DNA from: Chitinophaga nivalis
GTDB taxonomy: Bacteria > Bacteroidota > Bacteroidia > Chitinophagales > Chitinophagaceae
Assembly (NCBI RefSeq): GCF_025989125.1
Contig: NZ_JAPDNR010000001.1
Location: forward strand, 868,001 to 932,000
DNA: 64,000 nt
Reading direction: 5' to 3'
Each line of letters starts with the position of its first letter. The first letter of the stretch is position 1. The notes under the pieces were generated by a model. That model had not been told where the DNA came from and made no database searches. It worked only from the letters and a program-made list of their open reading frames with translations. Positions 52,199 to 60,360 of this stretch are shown in pieces. A program made the translations under genes and the position numbers.

Positions 52199-52772
52199 GC
52201 GAAGCAAATTTATCATCACAGCGATACTGACTTTGTGCAGTATCGCTGTTTTTGCCCAGGACAGTATTGCGCCCCGATACCGCTATCAGCATGAATTGGG
52301 CATCGATGTGGCGAATATTCTCACCTTCCTGAAAAAGAACCAGCAGTCCTATATGGCCAACTACAAATGGCACTATCGGCAAAATCGTGCAGTGCGGGTA
52401 GGTTTAAACCTGGAGCTCAGTAACCAGCAATCGGAAGGAGTATACCCTGATGTGCGGGTAGGACATCAATGGGGCTATATCACAGACAACTGGATGTTAT
52501 ATGGAGGGGCAGATGCCTCCGTGGCTTACAACGCCCCGCAATTCCTTAAAAACACCCTGTGGCGTTATGGGTTAAGCCCCGTGGTAGGTGTACAGTATTA
52601 TTTCAATAAACATATTTCACTGTCTACAGAAATTAGCCTCAACTGTTACTATTATATTCCCCGGGAGCCCGACTCTTTCGATCCTGCAGCTAACAAACCC
52701 TTTTACCGGGTAAAGATCGGATCAGTGGGTATGTTGATGATTAACTATCACTTTGGGAAAAAGAAAAAATAA
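52179..52772 (+). CDS. Small outer-membrane beta-barrel protein
   Basis: 197 residues starting at GTG 52179, the only start that keeps the signal peptide (MSGSINKRSKFIITAILTLCSIAVFAQ). Alternating aromatic and polar strands fill the mature part (MANYKWHYRQNRAVRVGLNLELSNQ, GYITDNWMLYGGADASVAY, VVGVQYYFNKHISLSTEISLNCYYY), typical of an eight-stranded porin-like protein ending in YHFGKKKK. No family name can be given. Cotranscribed with the lipoprotein. Confidence 0.75.
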   Translation: MSGSINKRSKFIITAILTLCSIAVFAQDSIAPRYRYQHELGIDVANILTFLKKNQQSYMANYKWHYRQNRAVRVGLNLELSNQQSEGVYPDVRVGHQWGYITDNWMLYGGADASVAYNAPQFLKNTLWRYGLSPVVGVQYYFNKHISLSTEISLNCYYYIPREPDSFDPAANKPFYRVKIGSVGMLMINYHFGKKKK

Positions 52773-52824
52773 TTACCGCTGCCATGACTGACCAGATCAG
52801 TCTGGCAGCAGCATGATACTACCG

Positions 52825-52860
52825 GAACCGGCGATGACCTGCGCATTGCCGGTTCTTTTT
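52825..52860 (+). terminator. Terminator after the beta-barrel gene
   Basis: Eight-bp stem (GAACCGGC / GCCGGTTC) with a 15-nt loop, then TTTTT. A second hairpin (CTGCCA..GACTGA / TCAGTC TGGCAG, 52778-52807) lies just before it. Confidence 0.8.
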
Positions 52861-53010
52861 TATGCGGGATACCGTACTACCGGCGTTCATTTTTTGCATA
52901 TACCCTTCAGATTCTGCATGGTTCTCCCCTCCACCACTCCCCTGCTATTTTTTGAATTATAAGTTTATTTTGTTGATATACAGTTAGTTATGTTGTTTTT
53001 GTTTTGTTGT

Positions 53011-53035
53011 CTGGCATGCTGGCACTTCGCTGGCA
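53011..53035. repeat. Three CTGGCA direct repeats upstream of the kdp operon
   Basis: CTGGCA occurs at 53011-53016, 53019-53024 and 53030-53035, with 2- and 5-bp gaps, about 30 bp before the first gene of the kdp operon. A regulator-binding role is possible; the kdp promoter itself is not clear. Confidence 0.4.
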
Positions 53036-53067
53036 TATAGCTCTTTGTATCAAACATCTGATATTGT

Positions 53068-53409
53068 ATGCTACCAGACTCGAAAATACCCCAGTTAATA
53101 GGTTTGCAGATTCCGGGATTAACATTTCCCATGGAGCAATTTCCTACCAAAGGAACCATCTGTAAAGTCATTCACCTGTTTGCCGATTATACCGGCAGCA
53201 TGATCCGGAACGAACAATTACAGGAAGTAAGACGTTGTTTTACTATCGCCGGGGTATTATATCATAATGGCAGTAATGTGCTGCGTAATGCGATTGAAAG
53301 CGTGTTTGTATACGCTTTGTCTCCCCTCCTGCATAAGGAACATAGCGCATTGCTGCCGGCGGCACTCAGAAACTTACGTATTCAACATTTACAATCCATA
53401 GCTATTTAA
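53068..53409 (+). CDS. Small DUF7674-like helical protein at the head of the kdp operon
   Basis: 113 residues, soluble, mostly helical. It resembles a group of small Bacteroidota proteins of the DUF7674 type: CFTIAGVLYHNGSNVLRNAIESVFVYALSPLL and a C-terminal LLPAALRNLRIQHLQSIAI. This relation is tentative. It lies 10 nt before a 28-residue peptide gene and 112 nt before kdpF, so it is in the kdp transcript and may regulate the pump; that role is inference. Confidence 0.6.
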   Translation: MLPDSKIPQLIGLQIPGLTFPMEQFPTKGTICKVIHLFADYTGSMIRNEQLQEVRRCFTIAGVLYHNGSNVLRNAIESVFVYALSPLLHKEHSALLPAALRNLRIQHLQSIAI

Positions 53410-53419
53410 ACTTTTTTTT

Positions 53420-53506
53420 ATGATGATGACCGTACTATTAGTGCTGGCAGGGCTAGCCTGTTTTGCACTGTTCTTCAAATCTGTCGACTACTTTGAAAAG
53501 ATCTAA
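53420..53506 (+). CDS. 28-residue membrane peptide preceding kdpF
   Basis: Short gene: MMMTVLLVLAGLACFALFFK then a polar SVDYFEKI end. One transmembrane helix, with basic Lys then acidic residues after it. It starts 10 nt after the previous stop and ends 15 nt before kdpF, inside the operon. Which of the three ATGs is used is unclear. It could be a second KdpF-like stabilising subunit. Confidence 0.6.
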   Translation: MMMTVLLVLAGLACFALFFKSVDYFEKI

Positions 53507-53521
53507 TAAATCATTACCACT

Positions 53522-53599
53522 ATGACCGCATTATTTGTGCTATCAATCCTGGTGTTCGGCTACATGATTTATGTGCTGCTGAAACCGGAAAAATTCTGA
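53522..53599 (+). CDS. kdpF: KdpF, small subunit of the potassium-transporting ATPase
   Basis: 25 residues: MTALFVLSILVFGYMIYVLL then KPEKF. A single helix ending in the KPE(K/R)F-type tail is the hallmark of KdpF, which stabilises the KdpABC complex. It lies just upstream of kdpA (56 nt). Too short for standard gene finding but strongly supported by context. Confidence 0.85.
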   Translation: MTALFVLSILVFGYMIYVLLKPEKF

Positions 53600-53655
53600 C
53601 CGGAGGGAATATTACTCCTACGCCTATACGAAAAGATTTATAACTAACTATAGAA

Positions 53656-55368
53656 ATGACAACAGAACTTTTGGGCGTTATAGCCACCTATGGACTAACG
53701 CTGCTACTGGCCTGGCCACTGGCGAGATACATTGTAAAAGTATTCAGGGGAGAGCGTACCTGGTCTGATTTTATGGCGCCGCTGGAACGCCTCTTCTTTA
53801 AAATATCCGGTATCAATCCCCGCGAGGAGATGAACTGGAAACAGCACCTGAAAGCATTGCTCACCATCAACATGGTATGGTTTGTATATGCTTTTTTTGC
53901 CCTGATGTTTCAGGATAAACTTCCCCTGAATCCGGATGGCAACCCGGGCCAGTCTGCTGATCTGGCTTTTAATACGGCCATCAGCTTTGTCGTAAACTGT
54001 AACCTGCAGCACTACTCCGGCGAAACCGGTGTGACTTATTTTACCCAGCTCTTTGTACTGGCCTTCCTGCAGTTTGTAAGTGCCGCTACCGGTATTGCCG
54101 CACTCATCGTAGTGTTTAAGGCAATGAAAGAGAAAACAACTACCCAGCTGGGTAACTTCTGGGAGATTTTCCTGAAAACCATTACCCGTATTCTGTTGCC
54201 GATTGCGATTGTGATCGGGATCATATTCGTGTTCAATGGTATGCCAGCCAGCTTTGAAGGAAAAGATACGATTGTAACCATGCAGGGTGATACCGTAAAT
54301 GTTTCCCGTGGCCCTGCTGCCGGCTTCGTAGCCATCAAACACCTGGGTACCAACGGTGGTGGCTTCTTTGGCGCCAACTCCGCTCACCCGCTGGAAAATA
54401 CCAACTATGTTACCTGGATGACCGAAATGGTAGCACAGGTACTGATTCCTATCGCGGTTGTATTTGCATTGGGTATGTTTATCAACCGCAGAAAATTTGC
54501 GATGGTGATGTTTGGTATTATGACCATCGGGATGTTATGTCTGCTGATTCCGTCTATGAACTGGGAAATGAATGGTAACCCGGCTATTGCCCACATGGGT
54601 ATTCAGCAGGCTACCGGCTCCATGGAAGGGAAGGAAGTACGGTTTGGTGCAGCGGCTACCGGTTATTGGAGTACTGTTACCACCATTATCTCCACCGGTT
54701 CTGTATGTGGCTGGCACGACAGTACCATGCCGATGACCGGTATGATGCAACTCCTGGGTATGATGCTGAACTGTTTCTACGGTGGTTGCGGTGTAGGTAT
54801 CCTTAACTATTACATCTTCATTATTATAGCCGTATTCATCTCCGGCCTGATGGTAGGTCGTACGCCTGAATTTATGGGGCATAAGCTGGAAGCCCGGGAA
54901 GTAAAGATCGCGGCCTTTATTACGCTGCTGTCGCCCTTCCTGATCCTGGCAGGTACCGCCCTGTCATCCTGGGTACTGTCGCACCATCCGGATATGAACT
55001 GGGCAGTAAAGCCTTCTGCATGGCTCAATAACCCGGGATATCACGGATTTTCCGAAATGCTGTATGAATATACTTCTGCCAACGCGAACAACGGTTCCGG
55101 TTTTGAAGGGCTGGGAGATGGTAACATATTCTGGAACGTATCCACCGGCTTTGTGCTGATCCTGGGCAGGTTCCTGCCTATTATAGGACCCGTTGCCATA
55201 GCTGGTCTGATGGCGTCTAAAAAATATGTACCTGAATCTGCCGGTACCTTAAAAACAGACTCCATCACCTTTGGCGCCATGACATTTGCCGTGATCATTA
55301 TTCTGACTGCACTGTCTTATTTCCCGGCGCTGGCATTAGGCCCGATCGCAGAGTATTTTTCCCTGTAA
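53656..55368 (+). CDS. kdpA: Potassium-transporting ATPase subunit KdpA
   Basis: 570 residues, inner membrane, ten hydrophobic segments. KdpA is the potassium-selective channel-like subunit. The first selectivity-filter loop region has NCNLQHYSGETG near 114, and the signature TNGGGFFGANSAHPLENTN is near 232. Further filter-like loops: CGWHDSTMPMTGMMQL near 350 and EYTSANANNGSGFEGL near 475. The start ATG is 56 nt after kdpF. Length is typical. Confidence 0.98.
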   Translation: MTTELLGVIATYGLTLLLAWPLARYIVKVFRGERTWSDFMAPLERLFFKISGINPREEMNWKQHLKALLTINMVWFVYAFFALMFQDKLPLNPDGNPGQSADLAFNTAISFVVNCNLQHYSGETGVTYFTQLFVLAFLQFVSAATGIAALIVVFKAMKEKTTTQLGNFWEIFLKTITRILLPIAIVIGIIFVFNGMPASFEGKDTIVTMQGDTVNVSRGPAAGFVAIKHLGTNGGGFFGANSAHPLENTNYVTWMTEMVAQVLIPIAVVFALGMFINRRKFAMVMFGIMTIGMLCLLIPSMNWEMNGNPAIAHMGIQQATGSMEGKEVRFGAAATGYWSTVTTIISTGSVCGWHDSTMPMTGMMQLLGMMLNCFYGGCGVGILNYYIFIIIAVFISGLMVGRTPEFMGHKLEAREVKIAAFITLLSPFLILAGTALSSWVLSHHPDMNWAVKPSAWLNNPGYHGFSEMLYEYTSANANNGSGFEGLGDGNIFWNVSTGFVLILGRFLPIIGPVAIAGLMASKKYVPESAGTLKTDSITFGAMTFAVIIILTALSYFPALALGPIAEYFSL

Positions 55369-55387
55369 TTATTAATGACTTACTACA

Positions 55388-57433
55388 ATGAAGAATGATA
55401 ATAAATTGTTTCCGCAGGAGCTGGTGAGGGAAAGCCTGAAACAATCCTTCGTGAAACTGCATCCGAAACTGATGATCAAAAACCCGGTAATGTTTACCGT
55501 GGAAATAGGCACTGCTGTTATGCTGGTAGTAGCCATGTATTCTCTCTTTACCAAAAATACAGATCAGGGCAGCCCGGCTTATAATATAGCCGTATTTGCA
55601 ATCCTCTTCCTCACCGTATTGTTTGCCAACTTTGCAGAAGCAATTGCAGAAGCACGTGGTAAAGCGCAGGCAGAGAGCTTACGTAAAACAAGAGAAGAAA
55701 CCCCTGCCAAAAAAGTAGAGCTGGTAGGTGAAATCTTCACCAATGAAGTGAAAATAGTTTCTTCTGCTTCCCTGCGGAAAGGTGATATTTTCGTATGTGA
55801 TCCGGGAGATATTATTCCGGCAGACGGAGAAATCGTGCAAGGCCTGGCCAGTATCGACGAATCAGCTATCACCGGTGAAAGTGCACCGGTGATCCGCGAA
55901 GCGGGCGGCGATAAATCGAGTGTGGTAGGCGGTACCAAAGTATTGTCTGATCATATCAAAGTACGGGTAAGTACAGAGCCGGGTGAATCTTTCCTCGACA
56001 AAATGATTGCCCTGGTAGAAGGCGCCAGCCGCCAGAAAACGCCGAATGAAATTGCATTGACCATTCTGCTGGCCAGCTTTACCCTCATCTTTATCATTGT
56101 GTGCGTAACGCTGAAACCTTTTGCAGACTATGCACAGACACCTATTACCATTGCGGCCTTCATCTCTTTGTTTGTATGTCTGATACCTACTACCATCGGT
56201 GGTTTGTTGTCTGCCATCGGGATTGCCGGTATGGACCGTGCACTGCGGGCCAATGTGATTACCAAATCGGGTAAAGCAGTGGAAACAGCCGGTGATATTG
56301 ATGTGCTGTTACTGGATAAAACCGGTACCATCACCATCGGTAACCGTAAAGCCACCAACTTCTATGCGACCAATGGTGTAGACAGGGAAGCCTTTATCCG
56401 CCTTTGTGCCCTCAGCTCTCTGGCGGATGAAACACCGGAAGGGAAGTCGATTGTAGAACTGGCCGGTAAAGATATCGTCAGCCAGTTATCTACCAACGGT
56501 GCTACACTTGTGAAATTTACTGCCGAAACGCGTAGCAGCGGTATCGATACACCCGATGGCAGCCGTATCCGTAAAGGGGCCTACGATGCAATCAAACGAT
56601 TGACAGAAAAAGAAGGATTTCAATTCCCGCAGGAAACGCTGGCAAAAGTAGAAGCTATTTCCAATGATGGCGGTACGCCACTGGTAGTAGCCCTCAACAG
56701 CAAAGTACAGGGCGTAATTGAACTGCAGGATATTATCAAACCCGGTATCAGCGAACGTTTCGACCGTCTGCGTAAAATGGGCGTGAAAACCGTTATGGTG
56801 ACCGGTGATAACCCGCTCACGGCTAAATACATTGCCAACAAAGCCGGTGTGGATGATTTTATTGCGGAAGCCAAGCCGGAAGATAAGATGACCTACATCC
56901 GCAAAGAACAAAACGAAGGCAGACTGGTAGCCATGATGGGTGATGGTACCAACGACGCCCCTGCCCTTGCACAGGCTGATGTAGGCGTAGCCATGAACAG
57001 CGGTACACAGGCGGCAAAAGAAGCCGGCAACATGGTGGACCTGGACAATGATCCTACCAAACTGATTGAAATCGTGGAGATCGGAAAACAGTTGCTCATG
57101 ACCCGTGGTACACTGACCACCTTCTCCATCGCGAATGATGTGGCCAAGTATTTTGCTATCGTACCTGCTTTGTTTGTGGCTTCTATTCCGGCTTTACAAA
57201 GCATCAACATCATGAAGCTGCATAGCCCGGAATCTGCGATCCTAAGTGCGGTGATATTCAACGCCATCATTATCCCGATGCTGATTCCGCTGGCATTACG
57301 CGGTGTAGCCTACAAGCCGATCGGCGCCAGTGCCCTGCTGCGCAGAAACCTGTTCATCTATGGCCTGGGTGGTATTGTGGCGCCTTTTATTGGTATCAAG
57401 CTGATTGATATGCTGATCGCGCTTTTCCTGTAA
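55388..57433 (+). CDS. kdpB: Potassium-transporting ATPase ATP-binding subunit KdpB
   Basis: 681-residue P-type ATPase of the K+ class. Motifs: SAITGESAPV (actuator TGES, near 160), DKTGTITIGNR with the phosphorylated Asp at about 309, KGAYDAIKRL (nucleotide domain), and MMGDGTNDAPALAQADVGVAMNSGTQAAKEAGNMVDLDNDPTKL (hinge) near 517. Hydrophobic helices flank the cytoplasmic domains. It energises uptake through KdpA. Starts 19 nt after kdpA. Confidence 0.98.
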   Translation: MKNDNKLFPQELVRESLKQSFVKLHPKLMIKNPVMFTVEIGTAVMLVVAMYSLFTKNTDQGSPAYNIAVFAILFLTVLFANFAEAIAEARGKAQAESLRKTREETPAKKVELVGEIFTNEVKIVSSASLRKGDIFVCDPGDIIPADGEIVQGLASIDESAITGESAPVIREAGGDKSSVVGGTKVLSDHIKVRVSTEPGESFLDKMIALVEGASRQKTPNEIALTILLASFTLIFIIVCVTLKPFADYAQTPITIAAFISLFVCLIPTTIGGLLSAIGIAGMDRALRANVITKSGKAVETAGDIDVLLLDKTGTITIGNRKATNFYATNGVDREAFIRLCALSSLADETPEGKSIVELAGKDIVSQLSTNGATLVKFTAETRSSGIDTPDGSRIRKGAYDAIKRLTEKEGFQFPQETLAKVEAISNDGGTPLVVALNSKVQGVIELQDIIKPGISERFDRLRKMGVKTVMVTGDNPLTAKYIANKAGVDDFIAEAKPEDKMTYIRKEQNEGRLVAMMGDGTNDAPALAQADVGVAMNSGTQAAKEAGNMVDLDNDPTKLIEIVEIGKQLLMTRGTLTTFSIANDVAKYFAIVPALFVASIPALQSINIMKLHSPESAILSAVIFNAIIIPMLIPLALRGVAYKPIGASALLRRNLFIYGLGGIVAPFIGIKLIDMLIALFL

Positions 57434-57459
57434 TCGTTTAACTGAAAAAAGAATTTATT

Positions 57460-58023
57460 ATGAAAAAGTATCTCTGGCCTTCTATAAAATTAACCTTGTT
57501 GCTGCTGGTATTATTGGGTGGTTTATATCCCCTGTTTCTGGCAGGTGTAGCTAAAATGGCTCCCGGAAAAGGCGGTGGGGTGAAAGTGATGCAACATGGA
57601 AAAGTGGTGGGATATGAGAATATAGCACAGAAATTTTCCGATGATAAATATTTCCAGCCACGTCCGTCTACGGTAGATTACAATGCAGCTGGTTCCGGCG
57701 GCTCCAACAAAGCAGCTGGTAACCCCGACTACCTGAAAACAGTACAGGAAAGAATTGATTCCTTCCTGGTACATAATCCGGATGTGAAAAAGGCAGATAT
57801 TCCAGCGGAACTGGTGACTGCTTCTGCCAGTGGTCTTGATCCACACCTGACTCCCTATGCAGCAATAGTACAGGTACCTCGTATTGCGAAAATAAGAGGC
57901 CTGGATGCCGATAAGGTAAAACAACTGGTAGCGGCACAAGCCACTGCGCCGGTACTGGGATTGTTCGGACCTGCTACCGTGAATGTTTTAAAACTGAATG
58001 TGGCATTGGATGAGTTGAAATAA
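57460..58023 (+). CDS. kdpC: Potassium-transporting ATPase subunit KdpC
   Basis: 187 residues with one N-terminal transmembrane helix (LTLLLLVLLGGLYPLFLAGVA). Family blocks: FSDDKYFQPRPSTVDYNAAGSGGSNKA near 48, VTASASGLDPHLTPYAAIVQVPRIA near 118, and the C-terminal VNVLKLNVALDEL. KdpC raises the ATP affinity of KdpB. The gene follows kdpB after 26 nt. Subunit set KdpFABC is therefore complete here. Confidence 0.97.
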   Translation: MKKYLWPSIKLTLLLLVLLGGLYPLFLAGVAKMAPGKGGGVKVMQHGKVVGYENIAQKFSDDKYFQPRPSTVDYNAAGSGGSNKAAGNPDYLKTVQERIDSFLVHNPDVKKADIPAELVTASASGLDPHLTPYAAIVQVPRIAKIRGLDADKVKQLVAAQATAPVLGLFGPATVNVLKLNVALDELK

Positions 58024-58143
58024 AGCCGTCCTCTTATTCCTTTGACCTATGCCTATCTGATTGAAAACCCTGTTGCTGGCAGCCTGCAAGTGGCGGGCTG
58101 CCCATGATCACTGAACCACCTGTCTTAAAAGTCTACTTACAAA

Positions 58144-59226
58144 ATGAAGAAAATTTTATTGCTCGCCGGTGCGCTGGCAGCTGCTATTACTATGCTTGCA
58201 CAGGATGTGCCCACCAAAGAAAAAGAGAAGGGGAAATTAACTGTTTCCGGATATGCGGAGGCCTATTACAGTTATGATCTGAACAAGCCGGAGAATCACC
58301 TGAAACCAGGATTTCTATACAACTTCAATCGCCACAATGAGCTGAACCTGAACCTGGGTCTGGTTAAAGCGGCCTATACTTCCGACCGGGTACGGGCCAA
58401 CGTAGGCCTGATGGCCGGCACCTATGCCCAATACAATATGGCGGCAGAACCGGAACTGCTGCGACATGTTTATGAAGCCAACGTAGGTGTACGGGTAGGC
58501 AAAAATGTATGGATCGATGCGGGTATTATGCCTTCTCATATCGGTTTTGAAAGCGCTATCGGTAAAGACTGTCCTACGCTGACCCGCAGCCTGATGGCAG
58601 AAAATTCTCCTTATTACGAAACCGGTGCCAAAGTAACCTGGACGCCTAATGAGAAATGGACATTTGCGGCCATGTACCTCAACGGCTGGCAACGGATTAA
58701 AAGAGTGGATGGTAACCAGACACCTAATTTCGGTACCCAGATCACCTATAAACCCAATGCAAAAATACTGCTGAACTGGAGCACCTATATTGGTAATGAT
58801 ATGCCGGACAGCGTGCGCCAGATGCGTTATTTTAACAATGTTTACGGTACCTTTGGTATTACAGATAAATTCAGCCTCACAGCAGGATTGGATTATGGTC
58901 TGCAACAAAAAACAAAAGGTAAAGGCGACCTGTATAACTGGTACAGCCCGATCGTTATTGCCCGTTATGCCTTCACGAATAAATTTGCGATGGCAGGCCG
59001 CGCAGAATATTTTAACGATCAGGATGGTGTAGTGATTGCAACCGGTACTGCCAATGGTTTCCAGACAACAGGATTTTCGCTGAACCTGGATTTTACACCG
59101 GTAGACAATATGATGTTCAGGGTAGAAGGAAGGATGTTTGACGGGAAAGACAAAACATTTATGAAGGGAACGGAATTAAAAAATACCCATACCGCAATTA
59201 CTGCATCTATGGCAGTATGGTTCTAA
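58144..59226 (+). CDS. Porin-like outer membrane protein of the kdp operon
   Basis: 360 residues, signal peptide MKKILLLAGALAAAITMLAQ, then a beta-barrel (GKLTVSGYAEAYYSYDLNKPENHL, ELNLNLGLVKAAYTSDRVRANVGL, GFSLNLDFTPVDNMMFRVEGRM) closing with Phe (SMAVWF). It resembles the Bacteroidota BBP2-like porins often found directly after kdpC. It may let potassium cross the outer membrane; that role is inferred from position. It lies 120 nt after kdpC. Confidence 0.85.
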   Translation: MKKILLLAGALAAAITMLAQDVPTKEKEKGKLTVSGYAEAYYSYDLNKPENHLKPGFLYNFNRHNELNLNLGLVKAAYTSDRVRANVGLMAGTYAQYNMAAEPELLRHVYEANVGVRVGKNVWIDAGIMPSHIGFESAIGKDCPTLTRSLMAENSPYYETGAKVTWTPNEKWTFAAMYLNGWQRIKRVDGNQTPNFGTQITYKPNAKILLNWSTYIGNDMPDSVRQMRYFNNVYGTFGITDKFSLTAGLDYGLQQKTKGKGDLYNWYSPIVIARYAFTNKFAMAGRAEYFNDQDGVVIATGTANGFQTTGFSLNLDFTPVDNMMFRVEGRMFDGKDKTFMKGTELKNTHTAITASMAVWF

Positions 59227-59235
59227 CCAGTTGTT

Positions 59236-60360
59236 ATGACAGATAAAGAACAATCGGTACAACATTTTCTTGACCTGGCCAACCGCGCCGGCAGAGGGAA
59301 GTTTAAGATCTATATCGGCATGAGTGCCGGCGTAGGCAAAACTTACCGGATGTTGCAGGAAATGCAGGCCATGGTCAGAAATGGTATTAATATTCAGATT
59401 GGCTACATTGAAACACATGGGCGTGCGGAAACGCACGCCCTGTTAGCTGGTTTACCCGCCATTCCCCGGAAGCAGGTTTTCTACAAAGGAAAAATGCTGG
59501 AGGAAATGGACCTTACCACCATCTTGCTGCTAAGCCCGCATTGGGTAGTGGTAGATGAACTGGCGCACAGCAATATCCCCGGTTCTAAAAATGAAAAACG
59601 CTGGCAGGATGTGGTAGACCTGTTGAATGCCGGCATCAACGTTATCTCCGCGATCAATATTCAGCATATTGAAAGCATTAACCAGGAGGTAAAAGCCATT
59701 ACCGGCGTAGAAGTACAGGAACGTGTACCCGACAGTATCCTGCAACTGGCGGATGAAGTCGTGAATATAGACCTTACGGCAGATGAACTGATTACCCGGC
59801 TGAAAGAAGGAAAGATCTATGATCAATCCAAGGTGGATATGGCCCTCCGCAATTTTTTTCAGGCAGATAAAATCCTGCAGTTACGGGAGCTGGCGCTGAA
59901 AGAAGTAGCTACGCAGGTAGAACGAAAAGTGGAAATAGAAGTGCCTCGTAGTCAGCAGATGCGGCACGAGAGCTTTCTGGCTTGTATTTCTACCAATGAT
60001 GAGGTAGCGCGGAAAGTGATCCGCAAAACCGCCCGGCTGGCCGCCTATTATCATGCAGACTGGTATGTACTGTATGTACAAACGCCGCGGGAAAGTGCAG
60101 ATAAAATTGCACTGGCTGCACAACGGCATCTGATCAACAACCTGAAACTGGCAACAGAACTGGGGGCAGAAGTCATACAGGAACATCATGTGAAAATATC
60201 GGAAGCTATTATTAACACCGCCATGCAAAAACAGGTAACCACCATTTGTATGGGAAAACCACATATCAGTTTATTCCGGATCATTTTGCGTACGAATCTG
60301 TTTAACCAGTTACTGAAAACACTTTCTACCAACGATATAGACCTCATTATATTATCATGA
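59236..60360 (+). CDS. kdpD: Short KdpD: KdpD sensor domain with universal-stress domain only
   Basis: 374 residues. The KdpD N-terminal domain is clear: Walker A GMSAGVGKTYRMLQEM at about 27-42, IQIGYIETHGRAETHALL near 55, Walker B WVVVDELAHSNIPGSKNEKRWQDV at about 101. A Usp-like domain follows from about 245 (ACISTNDEVARKVIRKTARLAAYY, ICMGKPHISLFRIILRTNLFNQLL). The DUF4118 membrane part and histidine kinase of full-length KdpD are missing; the kinase is supplied by the next gene, which overlaps this one by 4 nt. Confidence 0.93.
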   Translation: MTDKEQSVQHFLDLANRAGRGKFKIYIGMSAGVGKTYRMLQEMQAMVRNGINIQIGYIETHGRAETHALLAGLPAIPRKQVFYKGKMLEEMDLTTILLLSPHWVVVDELAHSNIPGSKNEKRWQDVVDLLNAGINVISAINIQHIESINQEVKAITGVEVQERVPDSILQLADEVVNIDLTADELITRLKEGKIYDQSKVDMALRNFFQADKILQLRELALKEVATQVERKVEIEVPRSQQMRHESFLACISTNDEVARKVIRKTARLAAYYHADWYVLYVQTPRESADKIALAAQRHLINNLKLATELGAEVIQEHHVKISEAIINTAMQKQVTTICMGKPHISLFRIILRTNLFNQLLKTLSTNDIDLIILS

